DNA of 12,946 bases from Rhodospirillales bacterium (GCA_025352915.1 JANXSA010000175.1:1-12946), one strand, 5' to 3'; positions 5,711 to 12,836 are shown, numbered from the stretch's first letter. A program made the numbers and translations. Notes: generated from the sequence alone by a model not told the origin.

Positions 5711-7288
5711 CTATTGTGCCGGTGCCACATCCTGGGCACGAGTTGCCTCATCCACGCGTCCGTCGTGGCGCAGACCCGGGCGCATGCCCCAGACATTTTT
5801 CTGCATGTGCAGCGGCACGATGGCGGCGTCTTGGCCGATGGCGAGTTGGGTTATTGCTTGCATCATTTTTTCGCGGCGGGGGTTGTCAAGTTCCTGCATG
5901 GCGGCAATCAGGCCGGTGTCGAATTCGGGGTTGCTGTAGCGGCCGCGGTTGACCGAGCCGAGGCCGCGTGGCGGGTCGTAGCTGGCCAGGACCGAGCGCA
6001 GGGCGGAGGTTGGGTCGCCGGTGGCGCTGCCCCAGGAGACCAGGAAGGCGGAGAAGTCCTGGCGCGAGGCGCGCTGGACGAAGGTGGCGAAGGGGGCGAC
6101 TTCGACGGCGGTGCGGATGCCGGCGCGGGTCCACATCTGGCCGATGGCTTGGGAGATCTTGCCGTCATTCGGGTAGCGGTCGTTGGAGCCGTGCAGGGTG
6201 ATGGCGAAGCCTTGCGGAAAGCCGGCCTCGGCCAGCAGGCGCCGGGCGGCGGGCAGGTCGGCTTTGGGTGCTGCAAGTTCGGGTGTGTAGCCGTAGGTGC
6301 CGGGGGGCACGACCTGGTTGATCGGGATGGCGACGCCTTCCATCACCCGGCTGACCATGGCGTCGCGGTCGATGGCGTGGGCCAGGGCGCGGCGGACGCG
6401 GACGTCGGCGAGGGGGTTTTTGTCGATCGGCTTGCCGTCGAGCGTGGTGACGAAGGGGGTGCGTTCGGCGCGCGAGTGGTCGAAGGCGATGTACATGAAG
6501 CGCAGGCTGGCGGTTTCGGAGAGTTTCACGTTCGGGGCGGCGCGGAGTTTCTCGACATCGGCGGTGGGGACCTGGTCGATGAAGTCGACATCGCCGGCGA
6601 GCAGGGCGGTGGCGCGGGCCGGGGCGCTGGTGATGATGCGATAGTCGACCTTTGCCCAGTGCGGCCTGGGCCCCCAGAAGCTGTCGTTGCGGGCGAGTTC
6701 GGCGCGTTCGCCGTGGCGCGCCATGACGAGGCGGAAGGGGCCGGTGCCGATGGCGAGTTCGCCGGAGTTGAAGCGGTCCGTGGTGGCGCCGGTGTGGATG
6801 GCGCGGCTGAGCAGCGGGATCTGGGCGAGGTCGGCGGGCAGCAGGGGATAGGGGCCGTTGGTGCGGATGCGCAGGGTCAGGGGGTCGACCACCTCGACCG
6901 ACTTGATGGCGTTGGTATAGGTGCGAAACGAGCCGGGGCTGTTGGCGACGGTGGGGATGCGTTCGACGGTGAAGGCGAAATCGTCGGCGGTGAAGGGGGC
7001 GCCGTTGTGGAAGGTGACGCCGGGGCGGAGCTTGAACTCCCACAAGTCGCTCTCGATCGGCGACCAGCTGAGCGCCAGGCTGGGGCCGAGATTGCCGGCG
7101 CCGTCGGTTTCCAGCAGGCGGCCGAACAGCATGGCGGCGAAGGCGTTGTTGGGGGCGAGGTTGTGGTAATGCGGGTCAACCGAGGTGACCTGGGCGCCGA
7201 CGCCCATGCGCAGCGTTTGGGCCTGGGCCGGCGTGATGGATGTGGCCATGGCGGCGAACGCGAGCGCCCTGAGCGTCCAGTGATGCAT
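5711..7288 (-). CDS. ABC transporter substrate-binding protein, family 5 (peptide/opine/nickel class)
   Basis: Complete 525-residue solute-binding protein with a Sec-type signal peptide (MHHWTLRALAFAAMATSITPAQA, cleavage before QTLRMG). Family landmarks: SVDPHYHNLAPNN near the mature N-terminus, then LWEFKLRPGVTFHNGAPFTADDF, GTGPFRLV, LLAGDVDFIDQVPTADVEKL, DVRVRRALAHAIDRDAMV, PAARRLLAEAGFPQGF and the C-terminal IVPLHMQKNVWGMRPGL. The start is ATG 7288, with GGGGGA upstream. It binds a ligand in the periplasm for an ABC importer, but no permease or ATPase gene lies beside it, so it is an orphan or works with a distant transporter. It is not a recent duplicate of the other binding protein at the left edge: signal peptides and motif details differ. 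It is bracketed on both sides by copies of the same inverted-repeat element. Ligand unknown. Confidence 0.93.
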   Translation of the reverse strand: MHHWTLRALAFAAMATSITPAQAQTLRMGVGAQVTSVDPHYHNLAPNNAFAAMLFGRLLETDGAGNLGPSLALSWSPIESDLWEFKLRPGVTFHNGAPFTADDFAFTVERIPTVANSPGSFRTYTNAIKSVEVVDPLTLRIRTNGPYPLLPADLAQIPLLSRAIHTGATTDRFNSGELAIGTGPFRLVMARHGERAELARNDSFWGPRPHWAKVDYRIITSAPARATALLAGDVDFIDQVPTADVEKLRAAPNVKLSETASLRFMYIAFDHSRAERTPFVTTLDGKPIDKNPLADVRVRRALAHAIDRDAMVSRVMEGVAIPINQVVPPGTYGYTPELAAPKADLPAARRLLAEAGFPQGFAITLHGSNDRYPNDGKISQAIGQMWTRAGIRTAVEVAPFATFVQRASRQDFSAFLVSWGSATGDPTSALRSVLASYDPPRGLGSVNRGRYSNPEFDTGLIAAMQELDNPRREKMMQAITQLAIGQDAAIVPLHMQKNVWGMRPGLRHDGRVDEATRAQDVAPAQ

Positions 7289-7326
7289 GTCGTCCCCCTG
7301 TGTTTGCCCGTTGCCCGGGCGGGCGT

Positions 7327-7355
7327 TCTATAACTGGTGCGCGGGGCGATCCCAA
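7327..7355 (-). promoter_or_regulatory. Candidate promoter of the solute-binding protein gene
   Basis: On the minus strand, TTGGGA (7350-7355), a 17-nt spacer, and TATAGA (7327-7332); each hexamer matches the sigma-70 consensus at four of six positions. The leader would be about 30 nt and include the GGGGGA ribosome-binding site. It lies between the gene and the second repeat element, so the element is not needed to supply a promoter. Confidence 0.4.
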
Positions 7356-7381
7356 GGGATTCGATGGGCAGGAAGGCAAGT

Positions 7382-7567
7382 GGCAGGAAGATTCTTCTTT
7401 TTGTGAACAAAAAGAAGCAAAAAAACTTTATTCGTTTAGCGGAGGGAAATTCCGTAGCGCCGTGCAAATAGCGTGGGTCCTTCGTTCCACTCTGGATGAC
7501 GATGGGGGGGATAATGGATAAAGTTTTTTTGCTTCTTTTTGTTCACAAAAAGAAGAATCTTTCTGCC
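7382..7567. repeat. Composite inverted-repeat element, copy 2 (MITE-like)
   Basis: About 186 bp with 50-bp inverted arms, 7382-7431 and 7518-7567, nearly identical to each other. The 35-bp cores (7394-7428 and 7521-7555) are identical to those of copy 1. The interior shares GCGTGGGTCCTTCG and GGATGACG with copy 1 (7471-7502) in the same order, while the flanking interior sequence differs. There is no transposase gene. Copy 2 stands upstream of both the minus-strand solute-binding protein gene and the plus-strand CoA-transferase gene, that is, between divergent genes. Confidence 0.75.
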
Positions 7568-7592
7568 CCTTGGCTGCTTGCCGCGCGGCCCC

Positions 7593-7622
7593 TTGTCGCT
7601 GTGCGGGATGGCGGCCTAGGCT
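7593..7622 (+). promoter_or_regulatory. Candidate promoter of the CoA-transferase/SDR pair
   Basis: TTGTCG (7593-7598), an 18-nt spacer, and TAGGCT (7617-7622). It has the same -10 hexamer and spacing as the aminotransferase promoter candidate. The predicted start is near 7630, leaving a leader of about 25 nt that contains GAGGG before the ATG at 7655. This supports ATG 7655 over the in-frame upstream ATG at 7496. Confidence 0.4.
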
Positions 7623-7654
7623 TGGGTATAGGGAAACGACGAGGGATTGCGCGA

Positions 7655-8779
7655 ATGGCTGGGCCGCTGGCGGGGATTAAGGTGATTGAGGTTGGCCAGG
7701 CTTTGGCTGGGCCGTTGGCGGGGATGATCATGGCGGATATGGGGGCCGAGGTGATCAAGGTTGAGAAGCCGGATGGCGGGGATGATGCCAGGTTGTGGGG
7801 GCCTCCGTTCATTGATGGCGATGCGTTGTTTTTCCATTCGACCAACCGCAACAAGAAGTCGGTCACGCTGGACATCAAGAATCCCGAGGATGTGGCGAAG
7901 CTGAAGAAGCTGGTCGGTGAGTCCGATATTCTGTTGCAGAATTTGCGGCCGGGGATTGTGGATGAGTTGGGGATTGGGGCGGCGGTGATGACGGCGGTCA
8001 ATCCGCGGCTGATCTACTGCAACATTTGGGCGTTTGGGCATCAGGGGCCGTTGCGCAATGCGCCGGGGTTTGATCCCTTGTTGCAGGCGTTTGGCGGGGT
8101 GATGACCTTGACCGGGCGCGAGGAGGATCCGCCGACGTTTTGCGGGCCGGCGATCAACGATGTCTCGACCGGGATGTGGTGCGTGATCGGGGCGCTGGGG
8201 GCGTTGCAGCAGCGGCTGGCGACTGGGCGGGGCTGTGTGATCGATTGTTCGCTGTTCGAGAGCGCGGTGAGCTGGGTTGGGGGTTCGGTGAATTCGTATT
8301 TGCTGAACGGGACGATGGGCAAGCGGCATGGGACGGGCAGTAATTTGCTGGTGCCGTACCAGGTGTTCGAGACGGCGGATTTTCCGGTGTGTATTGCGGC
8401 GGGGAATGACCGGCTGTTTGTGAAGTGTGCGAAGGCGATGGGGCATCCGGAATGGGCGAGCGATCCGCGGTTTGAGGATGGGCGCAAGCGGGGGGTGCAT
8501 CGCGACGAGCTGATCCCGTTGATTGCCGCGGTGGCGCTGACCAAGACGCGGGACGAGTGGCTGGCGGCGTTGGGGGCGGTGGGGGTGCCGATTGCGCCGG
8601 TGAACAATATTCAGCAGTTGGCGGAGAGCGAGCAGCTGGCGGCGATGGACATGACGCGGACGCTGCCGGGGAGCGGGTTGAAGGTGATGGGGCTGCCGCT
8701 GAATTTCGATGGCAAGCGGCCGCATCCGCATAGCGATTCGCCCAAGTTGGGGCAGCATAACAAAGAAGTTTTCGGGTAG
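7655..8779 (+). CDS. CaiB/BaiF family (class III) CoA-transferase
   Basis: 374-residue cytoplasmic enzyme that moves CoA between carboxylic acids through an aspartyl-acyl intermediate. Visible signatures are IKVIEVGQALAGPLAGMIMADMGAEVIKVEKP at the N-terminus (residues 8-39), NRNKKSVTLDIKNPED (64-79), NLRPG (96-100), and INDVSTGMWCVIGALGAL (167-184). Its Asp169 sits at the position and in the context of the catalytic Asp of formyl-CoA transferase. The C-terminal VPIAPVNNIQQLAESEQLAA segment is also typical. The frame is open up to an ATG at 7496, but the extra 53 residues are translated from the repeat element and are not family sequence. ATG 7655, with GAGGG upstream, is chosen. It is separated from the SDR gene by 11 nt, so the two form an operon. 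The acid substrate cannot be read from sequence. Glycine is encoded mostly by GGG (7 of the first 10). Confidence 0.93.
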   Translation: MAGPLAGIKVIEVGQALAGPLAGMIMADMGAEVIKVEKPDGGDDARLWGPPFIDGDALFFHSTNRNKKSVTLDIKNPEDVAKLKKLVGESDILLQNLRPGIVDELGIGAAVMTAVNPRLIYCNIWAFGHQGPLRNAPGFDPLLQAFGGVMTLTGREEDPPTFCGPAINDVSTGMWCVIGALGALQQRLATGRGCVIDCSLFESAVSWVGGSVNSYLLNGTMGKRHGTGSNLLVPYQVFETADFPVCIAAGNDRLFVKCAKAMGHPEWASDPRFEDGRKRGVHRDELIPLIAAVALTKTRDEWLAALGAVGVPIAPVNNIQQLAESEQLAAMDMTRTLPGSGLKVMGLPLNFDGKRPHPHSDSPKLGQHNKEVFG

Positions 8780-8790
8780 GGGTCGGGGAT

Positions 8791-9591
8791 ATGGGGCAGG
8801 TTTCGGGGAAGGTTGCGTTCGTCACCGGGGGCGCTGCGGGGATTGGGGCGGCGTGTGTGCGGGTGTTGGCGCAGGAGGGGGCGTCGGTGGTGATTACCGA
8901 TGTTGACGCGGCGCGGGGGCGCGCGCTGGAGGCGGAGATCGTGGCGGCCGGCGGGAAGGCACTGTTCATGGTGCAGGATGTGACCGACGAGGAGGGCTGG
9001 AAGCATTGCGTAGACGAAACGCTGCGGATATTCGGACGGCTGGATATCGCGGTGGCGAATGCGGGGATTGCGGTGTTCGGGCCGGTGCTGGAGATGACGC
9101 TGGCGGATTTCCGGCGGCAGAACGCGGTGAATATCGACGGGGTGTTTCTGACCGCGAAGTATTGCGTGCCGGCGATGCGCCGCGGCGGCCAGGGCGGGTC
9201 GCTGATCATGATCTCGTCGGTGGCGGGGTTGCGCGGGTCCGGGATGCTGGCGGGGTATTCGGCGTCCAAGGGGGCGGTGCGGCTGTTTGCCAAGTCGATG
9301 GCGATGGAGTGTGCGGCGGCGGGGGATGGGATTCGGGTGAATTCGGTGCATCCGGGGATCATCTTGACGGATATCTGGGAGAAGGCGGCTTCGGCGGGGG
9401 GCGGCGGGCTGAATGCGCCGTTGAACCCGTATGATCTGGCGGCGGCGGGGGTGCCGCTGGGCAAGCCGGCGGCGCCGGTGGAGATTGCCAATGGGGTGCT
9501 GTTCCTGGCGTCCGACTTGTCATCGCACATGACCGGGGCGGAGCTGGTGATCGATGGCGGGATGACGGCGGGGAGTGTCCGGCGGCGATAA
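8791..9591 (+). CDS. SDR family NAD(P)-dependent oxidoreductase
   Basis: 266-residue classical short-chain dehydrogenase/reductase. The Rossmann motif TGGAAGIG is at 12-19. Asp37 at the end of beta-2 (VITDVDAARG) favours NAD(H) over NADP(H). NAG is at 90-92. The active site comprises Asn114, Ser142 or Ser143 (ISSVAG), Tyr156 and Lys160 (YSASK). The C-terminus has the usual VHPG, LFLASDLSSHMTGAELVIDGG elements. It probably oxidises a secondary alcohol, perhaps a hydroxyacyl-CoA produced or used together with the CoA-transferase 11 nt upstream; that link is inference. The start is ATG 8791, with a GGGG run 3-6 nt upstream. Codon choice matches the CoA-transferase (GGG for six of the first seven glycines), consistent with the two moving or evolving as one unit. 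Confidence 0.93.
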   Translation: MGQVSGKVAFVTGGAAGIGAACVRVLAQEGASVVITDVDAARGRALEAEIVAAGGKALFMVQDVTDEEGWKHCVDETLRIFGRLDIAVANAGIAVFGPVLEMTLADFRRQNAVNIDGVFLTAKYCVPAMRRGGQGGSLIMISSVAGLRGSGMLAGYSASKGAVRLFAKSMAMECAAAGDGIRVNSVHPGIILTDIWEKAASAGGGGLNAPLNPYDLAAAGVPLGKPAAPVEIANGVLFLASDLSSHMTGAELVIDGGMTAGSVRRR

Positions 9592-9673
9592 GAACGTCAT
9601 GCGCAACAAATTCTTTGCATGATCGCACTGAGGCTGTTACGTTTCCGGCGGATCATGTCGGGAGTGCGCGCAG

Positions 9674-11068
9674 ATGCCACCTGGCCAAGACGCCGAAGAG
9701 GCGAAAAAGCACCCGGCCGAGGACCAGCCGGCCCGCAGTCCGGAGGAGACGGAGTTCGACGACACCATCTTCCGGCGCGACCTCTATGAGGTGCATCTGC
9801 TGATCGACTTCATCTCCGGCCGGACCGACAAGACGCTGGATGACCTTGAGGTTGCCCGTGGCAGCGATACGCTGAAGGGTGCGAAGGTTATCGAGGAGAT
9901 CACGGCGATCCGCTTTCCGCCCGCGGGGACGCGGCGGCAGCGCTCGGCCGACGCCGCGTTGCTGCTGGGGGCCAAGAACAAGCTGAACATGCTGGCCCAG
10001 CCGGCGCGCGGGCTGACGGTGGCGTTCACGGCGATGTTCGTGGGGCTGGGCTACCAGCGCTATCCCGCGGCGCCGGAATCGCTGCGCTGGCGGGTCTGGC
10101 GGATGCTGATGGCGCCGATTGACCGGTTTGTGGCCTGGGCGACGATGGCGACCGACAGGAAGGAGGCGCCGCAGCAGCGGGTGGAATTCGAATCGCTGGC
10201 GCGTTCGCGGGTCGGGCTGGCGCGCAATGCGTTTCCCGGGCTGGTGCAGCCGGTCCGGCGGCTGCGCTGGGTGCTGACCGGGCTGATGTTCTTCTTTTTC
10301 CTGTTCTGGCTGCCGCTGACGGCGATTACCTATTGGGATGTATCGTTCCTCAAGGCGACGTTGCAGCCGCTGGAGCAGGCGGCAAGGGATCGGGCGAGCC
10401 TCAAGCTGGCCAATCCGCTGTTCGATGAGGGCGATTGCTCGTCCGCGCCGCGAACGCCGACAACCGAGGCAAACCCGCTGCGGGTGGCCTGCAAGCGCAT
10501 CGACGACATCAAGGTCCGAGAGGACGCGGCGCGGGACGAACTGGCGCAATTCCTCGGCTGCCGCGATGTCTTCGCCTGTCAGTTCTTCCACGCGATCCGC
10601 TGGCGCGGGGTGCTGTTCAACGCCGAGCTGGCGGGCGCCGGACAGCTGGCGGTGGTGCGTGAACAATATGCCGTGGCCTTGCTCGCCGTGTTTGCCAACT
10701 ACGTCTTGCCGATGATGTTCGGGCTGCTTGGGGCCGGCGTGCGGATGTTGCGCGTGGTGCAGTACAAGCTGCGCGACAGCTTGTTGGGTCCGCGCGACCT
10801 GGTGCTGACGTTCATCGGCCTGTTGATCGGGGCGATTGCCGGGGTGGCGGTGGGGCTCTTTCTGGCGCCGACGGATGTCTCGCTCGGCGGTTCGGCCGGC
10901 AACCTGACCTTGACGGCGGCCGGGCTGGGATTCCTGGTGGGGTATGGTTCGGACCACTTCCTGCAGATGCTCGATAGCCTGTTGGACCGCATCTTCGTGG
11001 CCGACCCGGCGCCCAGCGACGCGCCGCCCAAGCCGGCTGCCAGCAACGCGAGGCCGCCCGGCGGCTGA
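9674..11068 (+). CDS. Unrecognised four-helix inner-membrane protein
   Basis: 464 residues, no family recognised with certainty. An acidic/basic N-terminus (1-25) leads into a soluble domain of about 170 residues (RRDLYEVHLLIDFISGR at 34-50). Helix 1 is at about 199-221 (MFFFFLFWLPLT), followed by a segment at 222-331, helix 2 at about 332-356, helix 3 at 376-398 and helix 4 at 410-426, then LVGYGSDHFLQMLDSLLDRI and a Pro/Ala-rich tail. Basic residues before helix 1 (PVRRLR) and in the 357-375 loop place the N- and C-termini in the cytoplasm. All four cysteines (255, 273, 296, 302) then fall in the single large periplasmic segment and could form disulfides. The GY-x(4)-F-x(3)-LD end after the last helix resembles a tail I recall from other uncharacterised bacterial membrane proteins; not verified. 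GGGAG precedes ATG 9674. Monocistronic by spacing (82 and 74 nt to neighbours). Confidence 0.85.
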   Translation: MPPGQDAEEAKKHPAEDQPARSPEETEFDDTIFRRDLYEVHLLIDFISGRTDKTLDDLEVARGSDTLKGAKVIEEITAIRFPPAGTRRQRSADAALLLGAKNKLNMLAQPARGLTVAFTAMFVGLGYQRYPAAPESLRWRVWRMLMAPIDRFVAWATMATDRKEAPQQRVEFESLARSRVGLARNAFPGLVQPVRRLRWVLTGLMFFFFLFWLPLTAITYWDVSFLKATLQPLEQAARDRASLKLANPLFDEGDCSSAPRTPTTEANPLRVACKRIDDIKVREDAARDELAQFLGCRDVFACQFFHAIRWRGVLFNAELAGAGQLAVVREQYAVALLAVFANYVLPMMFGLLGAGVRMLRVVQYKLRDSLLGPRDLVLTFIGLLIGAIAGVAVGLFLAPTDVSLGGSAGNLTLTAAGLGFLVGYGSDHFLQMLDSLLDRIFVADPAPSDAPPKPAASNARPPGG

Positions 11069-11142
11069 CGCGGGTTTCATCAGGCGGCGTCGGCGGGCTA
11101 GGCTGTGGGCAGCATCCCAAAGTTCTGGGCAGGAGAGCCGCC

Positions 11143-11934
11143 ATGATCGCCCCTTATCTCGTGCATGCCTTCAACACCGCCAAGGCGTCGGAGAACAAGA
11201 TCCACGACGATGCCGTGGCTGCGCGCTTCGGCTTTACCGGCGGGCTGGTGCCGGGGGTGGATGTCTATGCCTACATGACCCACCAGGCGGTGGCGAAATG
11301 GGGTCGTGCCTGGTTGGAGCATGGGACCGCGGAATGCCGCTTCGGCAAGCCGGTCTATGACGGCGAAATCGCCGACGTGGAGGCCACCATCATCGAAGGC
11401 GGCATCGGTCTGTCGGTCACCAGCAAGGGTGACAACTGCGCCGTCGGCCAAGCCGCCCTGCCGCCAGCCGAAGCCGCGCCCAGCCTTGCCGACTGGCCCA
11501 ACCCGGTGGTGCCGGAGCACCGCCCGCCGGCCAGCGAGACATCGCTGCCGATGGGTGGCTGGATCACCTCGCGCGACGTCGCCTGCACGCCGGAGTTCGT
11601 GCGGCAATACCTGCACGACGTGCGCGAAACCGCCGCGCTCTACGCCGAGGAGGGGCTGGTCCATCCCGGCACCGTGCTGCGGTTGTGCAACTATGCGCTC
11701 AGCAGCAACGCCGTGCTCGGCCCGTGGATCCATGTCGGCAGCAAAGTGCGCAACTTCGCCCTGGCCCGCGTCGGCGATACGCTGGCCGCCCGGGCCAAGG
11801 TGATCAGCAACCATATGCACAAGGGCCACAAATTCGTCGTGCTGGACGCCCTGGTGGTTGCCAACAACACAACCCCGATCGCCCGCATCGAACACACCGC
11901 CATCTACCTGCCGAGACAGGTTGCGGCGGCTTAG
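11143..11934 (+). CDS. Hotdog-fold (MaoC-like) dehydratase/hydratase family protein
   Basis: 263 residues with two hotdog-like halves, no signal peptide. The N-terminal half contains NKIHDDAVAARFGFTGGLVPG (18-38), which recalls the hydratase-2 active-site pattern in which a His is followed by Ala and a small Gly/Pro turn. His21 is the likely catalytic His, although the classic preceding GDxNP is replaced by SENK. The C-terminal half has IHVGSKVRNFALARVGDTLAARAKV and the ending HKFVVLDALVVANNTTPIARIEH, typical of hotdog proteins that act on acyl-CoA or related thioesters. The likely reaction is reversible hydration of an enoyl-CoA, but a non-enzymatic or thioesterase role is possible because the motif is altered. 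The start is ATG 11143, with AGGAG 7 nt upstream. It is convergent with the creatininase gene, 46 nt between stop codons. Confidence 0.8.
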   Translation: MIAPYLVHAFNTAKASENKIHDDAVAARFGFTGGLVPGVDVYAYMTHQAVAKWGRAWLEHGTAECRFGKPVYDGEIADVEATIIEGGIGLSVTSKGDNCAVGQAALPPAEAAPSLADWPNPVVPEHRPPASETSLPMGGWITSRDVACTPEFVRQYLHDVRETAALYAEEGLVHPGTVLRLCNYALSSNAVLGPWIHVGSKVRNFALARVGDTLAARAKVISNHMHKGHKFVVLDALVVANNTTPIARIEHTAIYLPRQVAAA

Positions 11935-11953
11935 GCTGGGGGCGGAAGCACGG

Positions 11954-11967
11954 CGGGGATAGCCCCG
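11954..11967. terminator. Weak hairpin between convergent genes
   Basis: CGGGG, ATAG, CCCCG (11954-11967), with further partial pairing outside (GG/CC after one mismatch). It lies between the two convergent stop codons (11934 and 11981), where a bidirectional terminator is expected. There is no T-tract on either strand and the stem is only 5 bp, so this is tentative. Confidence 0.25.
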
Positions 11968-11980
11968 GCCTTGCCAGCCT

Positions 11981-12824
11981 TCAATCCAGTGCCGAGCCCG
12001 CTGTCGGACCGAGGCCGCGCCGCGGGGTCCAGACGGGGTCGGGGGTGCGCCAGAGTTCGGCGTCTGCCATGCCGTCGGCCAGGGCTGTGGCCATGGCGTC
12101 GAGCAGGCGCTGGCCTTTTTCGGCGGTGACCCGCGCGCGGGTCACCGATGGTGCCGGTGATCGGCGCGCGTTCGGAGAAGCTCCAGAAGCGGCTATAGCC
12201 GGCGCGGCCCATGATGGCGGGCGGGGCTTGCTGGACGGCTTCGTCGAGTTTGTCGGTGCGCACGGTGCCGGGGGTCATGGCGAGCATGACCGATGTTTCG
12301 GCCTCGCAGGCATGGGCCGGGCCCTTTTGCTTTTCCAGGATGGCGGCGATGGCTTCGGCGGCGATGTACCAGGGCGTGCAGGCGACGATCGGCAGGCCGT
12401 ATTCGACGGCGAGTTCGCGGGCGGCGACCGAGAGCGGGTCGATATTGCCGCCATGCCCGTTGACCAGCAGCAGGCGGGTGAAACCGATGGCGCGCAGCGA
12501 GCGCGCGACGCCGGAGATCACGCCGCGGAACTCGGCGAAGTTCAGCGTGATGGTGCCGCCGAACGGCAGGTGGTGCTCGCTCATCCCGGTCCACATGCCG
12601 GGCAGCACCAGCACCGGCATGGCGGGGGCGGCCAGGCGGGCAGCGCGGATGCTGATTTCCCAGGCGGTGAGCGTGTCGGTGATGACCGGCAGGTGCGGGC
12701 CGTGTTGTTCCAGCGAACCGACCGGCAGGACGGCCAGGGTGCCGAGGGGATGGGATTGGCCCTGTTCCGCCACGGCGCGGATTTGCGGGCCGGTCAGGTG
12801 GGTCCAGTCTACTTCGATGGTCAT
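11981..12824 (-). pseudogene. Creatininase family amidohydrolase, frame broken near the C-terminus
   Basis: Member of the creatininase family, metal-dependent amidohydrolases that open cyclic or linear amides (creatinine, formamides and related compounds). Metal ligands and motifs are all present: PVGSLEQHGPHLPVITDT with Glu39, His41 and Asp50, SEHHLPFGG (82-90), NGHGGN with His124 (122-127), and HACEAETS with Glu176. The frame is intact to GTIGDPRA (about residue 231). It then reads into an Arg/Pro-rich tail, while the expected VTAEKGQRLLDAMATALADG continues one base over and ends naturally at TGA 11981-11983. Removing one base at about 12139-12141 gives a 280-residue protein of normal length. 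The break sits inside a perfect GC palindrome, so it may be a sequencing error or a real lesion. Start: ATG 12824 is preferred to ATG 12830 because GGAGG lies 7 nt upstream of it. Without correction the frame ends at 11931, overlapping the convergent gene. Confidence 0.85.
12124..12147. repeat. Perfect 24-bp GC palindrome at the creatininase frameshift
   Basis: Half-site CGGTGACCCGCG followed directly by its reverse complement, with no loop and no mismatch. The centre is an alternating CGCGCGCG run. On the minus strand it codes for the end of GTIGDPRA and the first bases after it, where the creatininase frame changes. Such sequences form hairpins that can cause polymerase slippage in cells or base-calling errors during sequencing. 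Confidence 0.7.
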
Positions 12825-12831
12825 TGCCATG

Positions 12832-12836
12832 CCTCC
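12832..12836 (-). promoter_or_regulatory. Ribosome-binding site selecting the creatininase start
   Basis: GGAGG on the minus strand, 7 nt from ATG 12824 but only 1 nt from ATG 12830. This spacing favours the downstream ATG (MTIEVDWTHL) as the true start. Confidence 0.55.

Noticed and set aside
5413..5796. Minus-strand frame of 127 codons across the first repeat element
   Set aside because: It overlaps the 3' end of the solute-binding protein gene and consists mostly of translated repeat (LLFVNKKK, LLLFVHKKK). No sign of selection as protein.
5624..7333. Very long plus-strand open frame (about 569 codons)
   Set aside because: Exact antisense shadow of the second solute-binding protein gene. 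The product is Gly/Ala/Asp-rich and its first residues are translated from the repeat element.
7496..7654. N-terminal extension of the CoA-transferase from the ATG at 7496
   Set aside because: The extra 53 residues (including KVFLLLFVHKKK) are translated from the repeat arm and are absent from the family. A good ATG with ribosome-binding site and promoter candidate exists at 7655.
8154..9530. Minus-strand open frame (about 458 codons)
   Set aside because: Antisense to the CoA-transferase and SDR genes, Ser/Pro/Thr/Arg-rich, crosses the gap between two well-identified genes.
9597..9622. Inverted repeat TCATGC...GCATGA after the SDR stop codon
   Set aside because: Only 6 bp per arm around a 14-nt gap with no T-tract; too weak to call a terminator or operator.
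9653..11080. Minus-strand open frame (about 475 codons)
   Set aside because: Antisense to the membrane protein. Arg/Gln/His/Pro-rich with no hydrophobic core, whereas the plus-strand product has coherent helices and topology.
12124..12147. Programmed ribosomal frameshift in the creatininase gene
   Set aside because: No slippery heptamer or shift-prone stop codon is present at the site, and programmed shifting is not known in this enzyme family. A one-base lesion or sequencing error is simpler.
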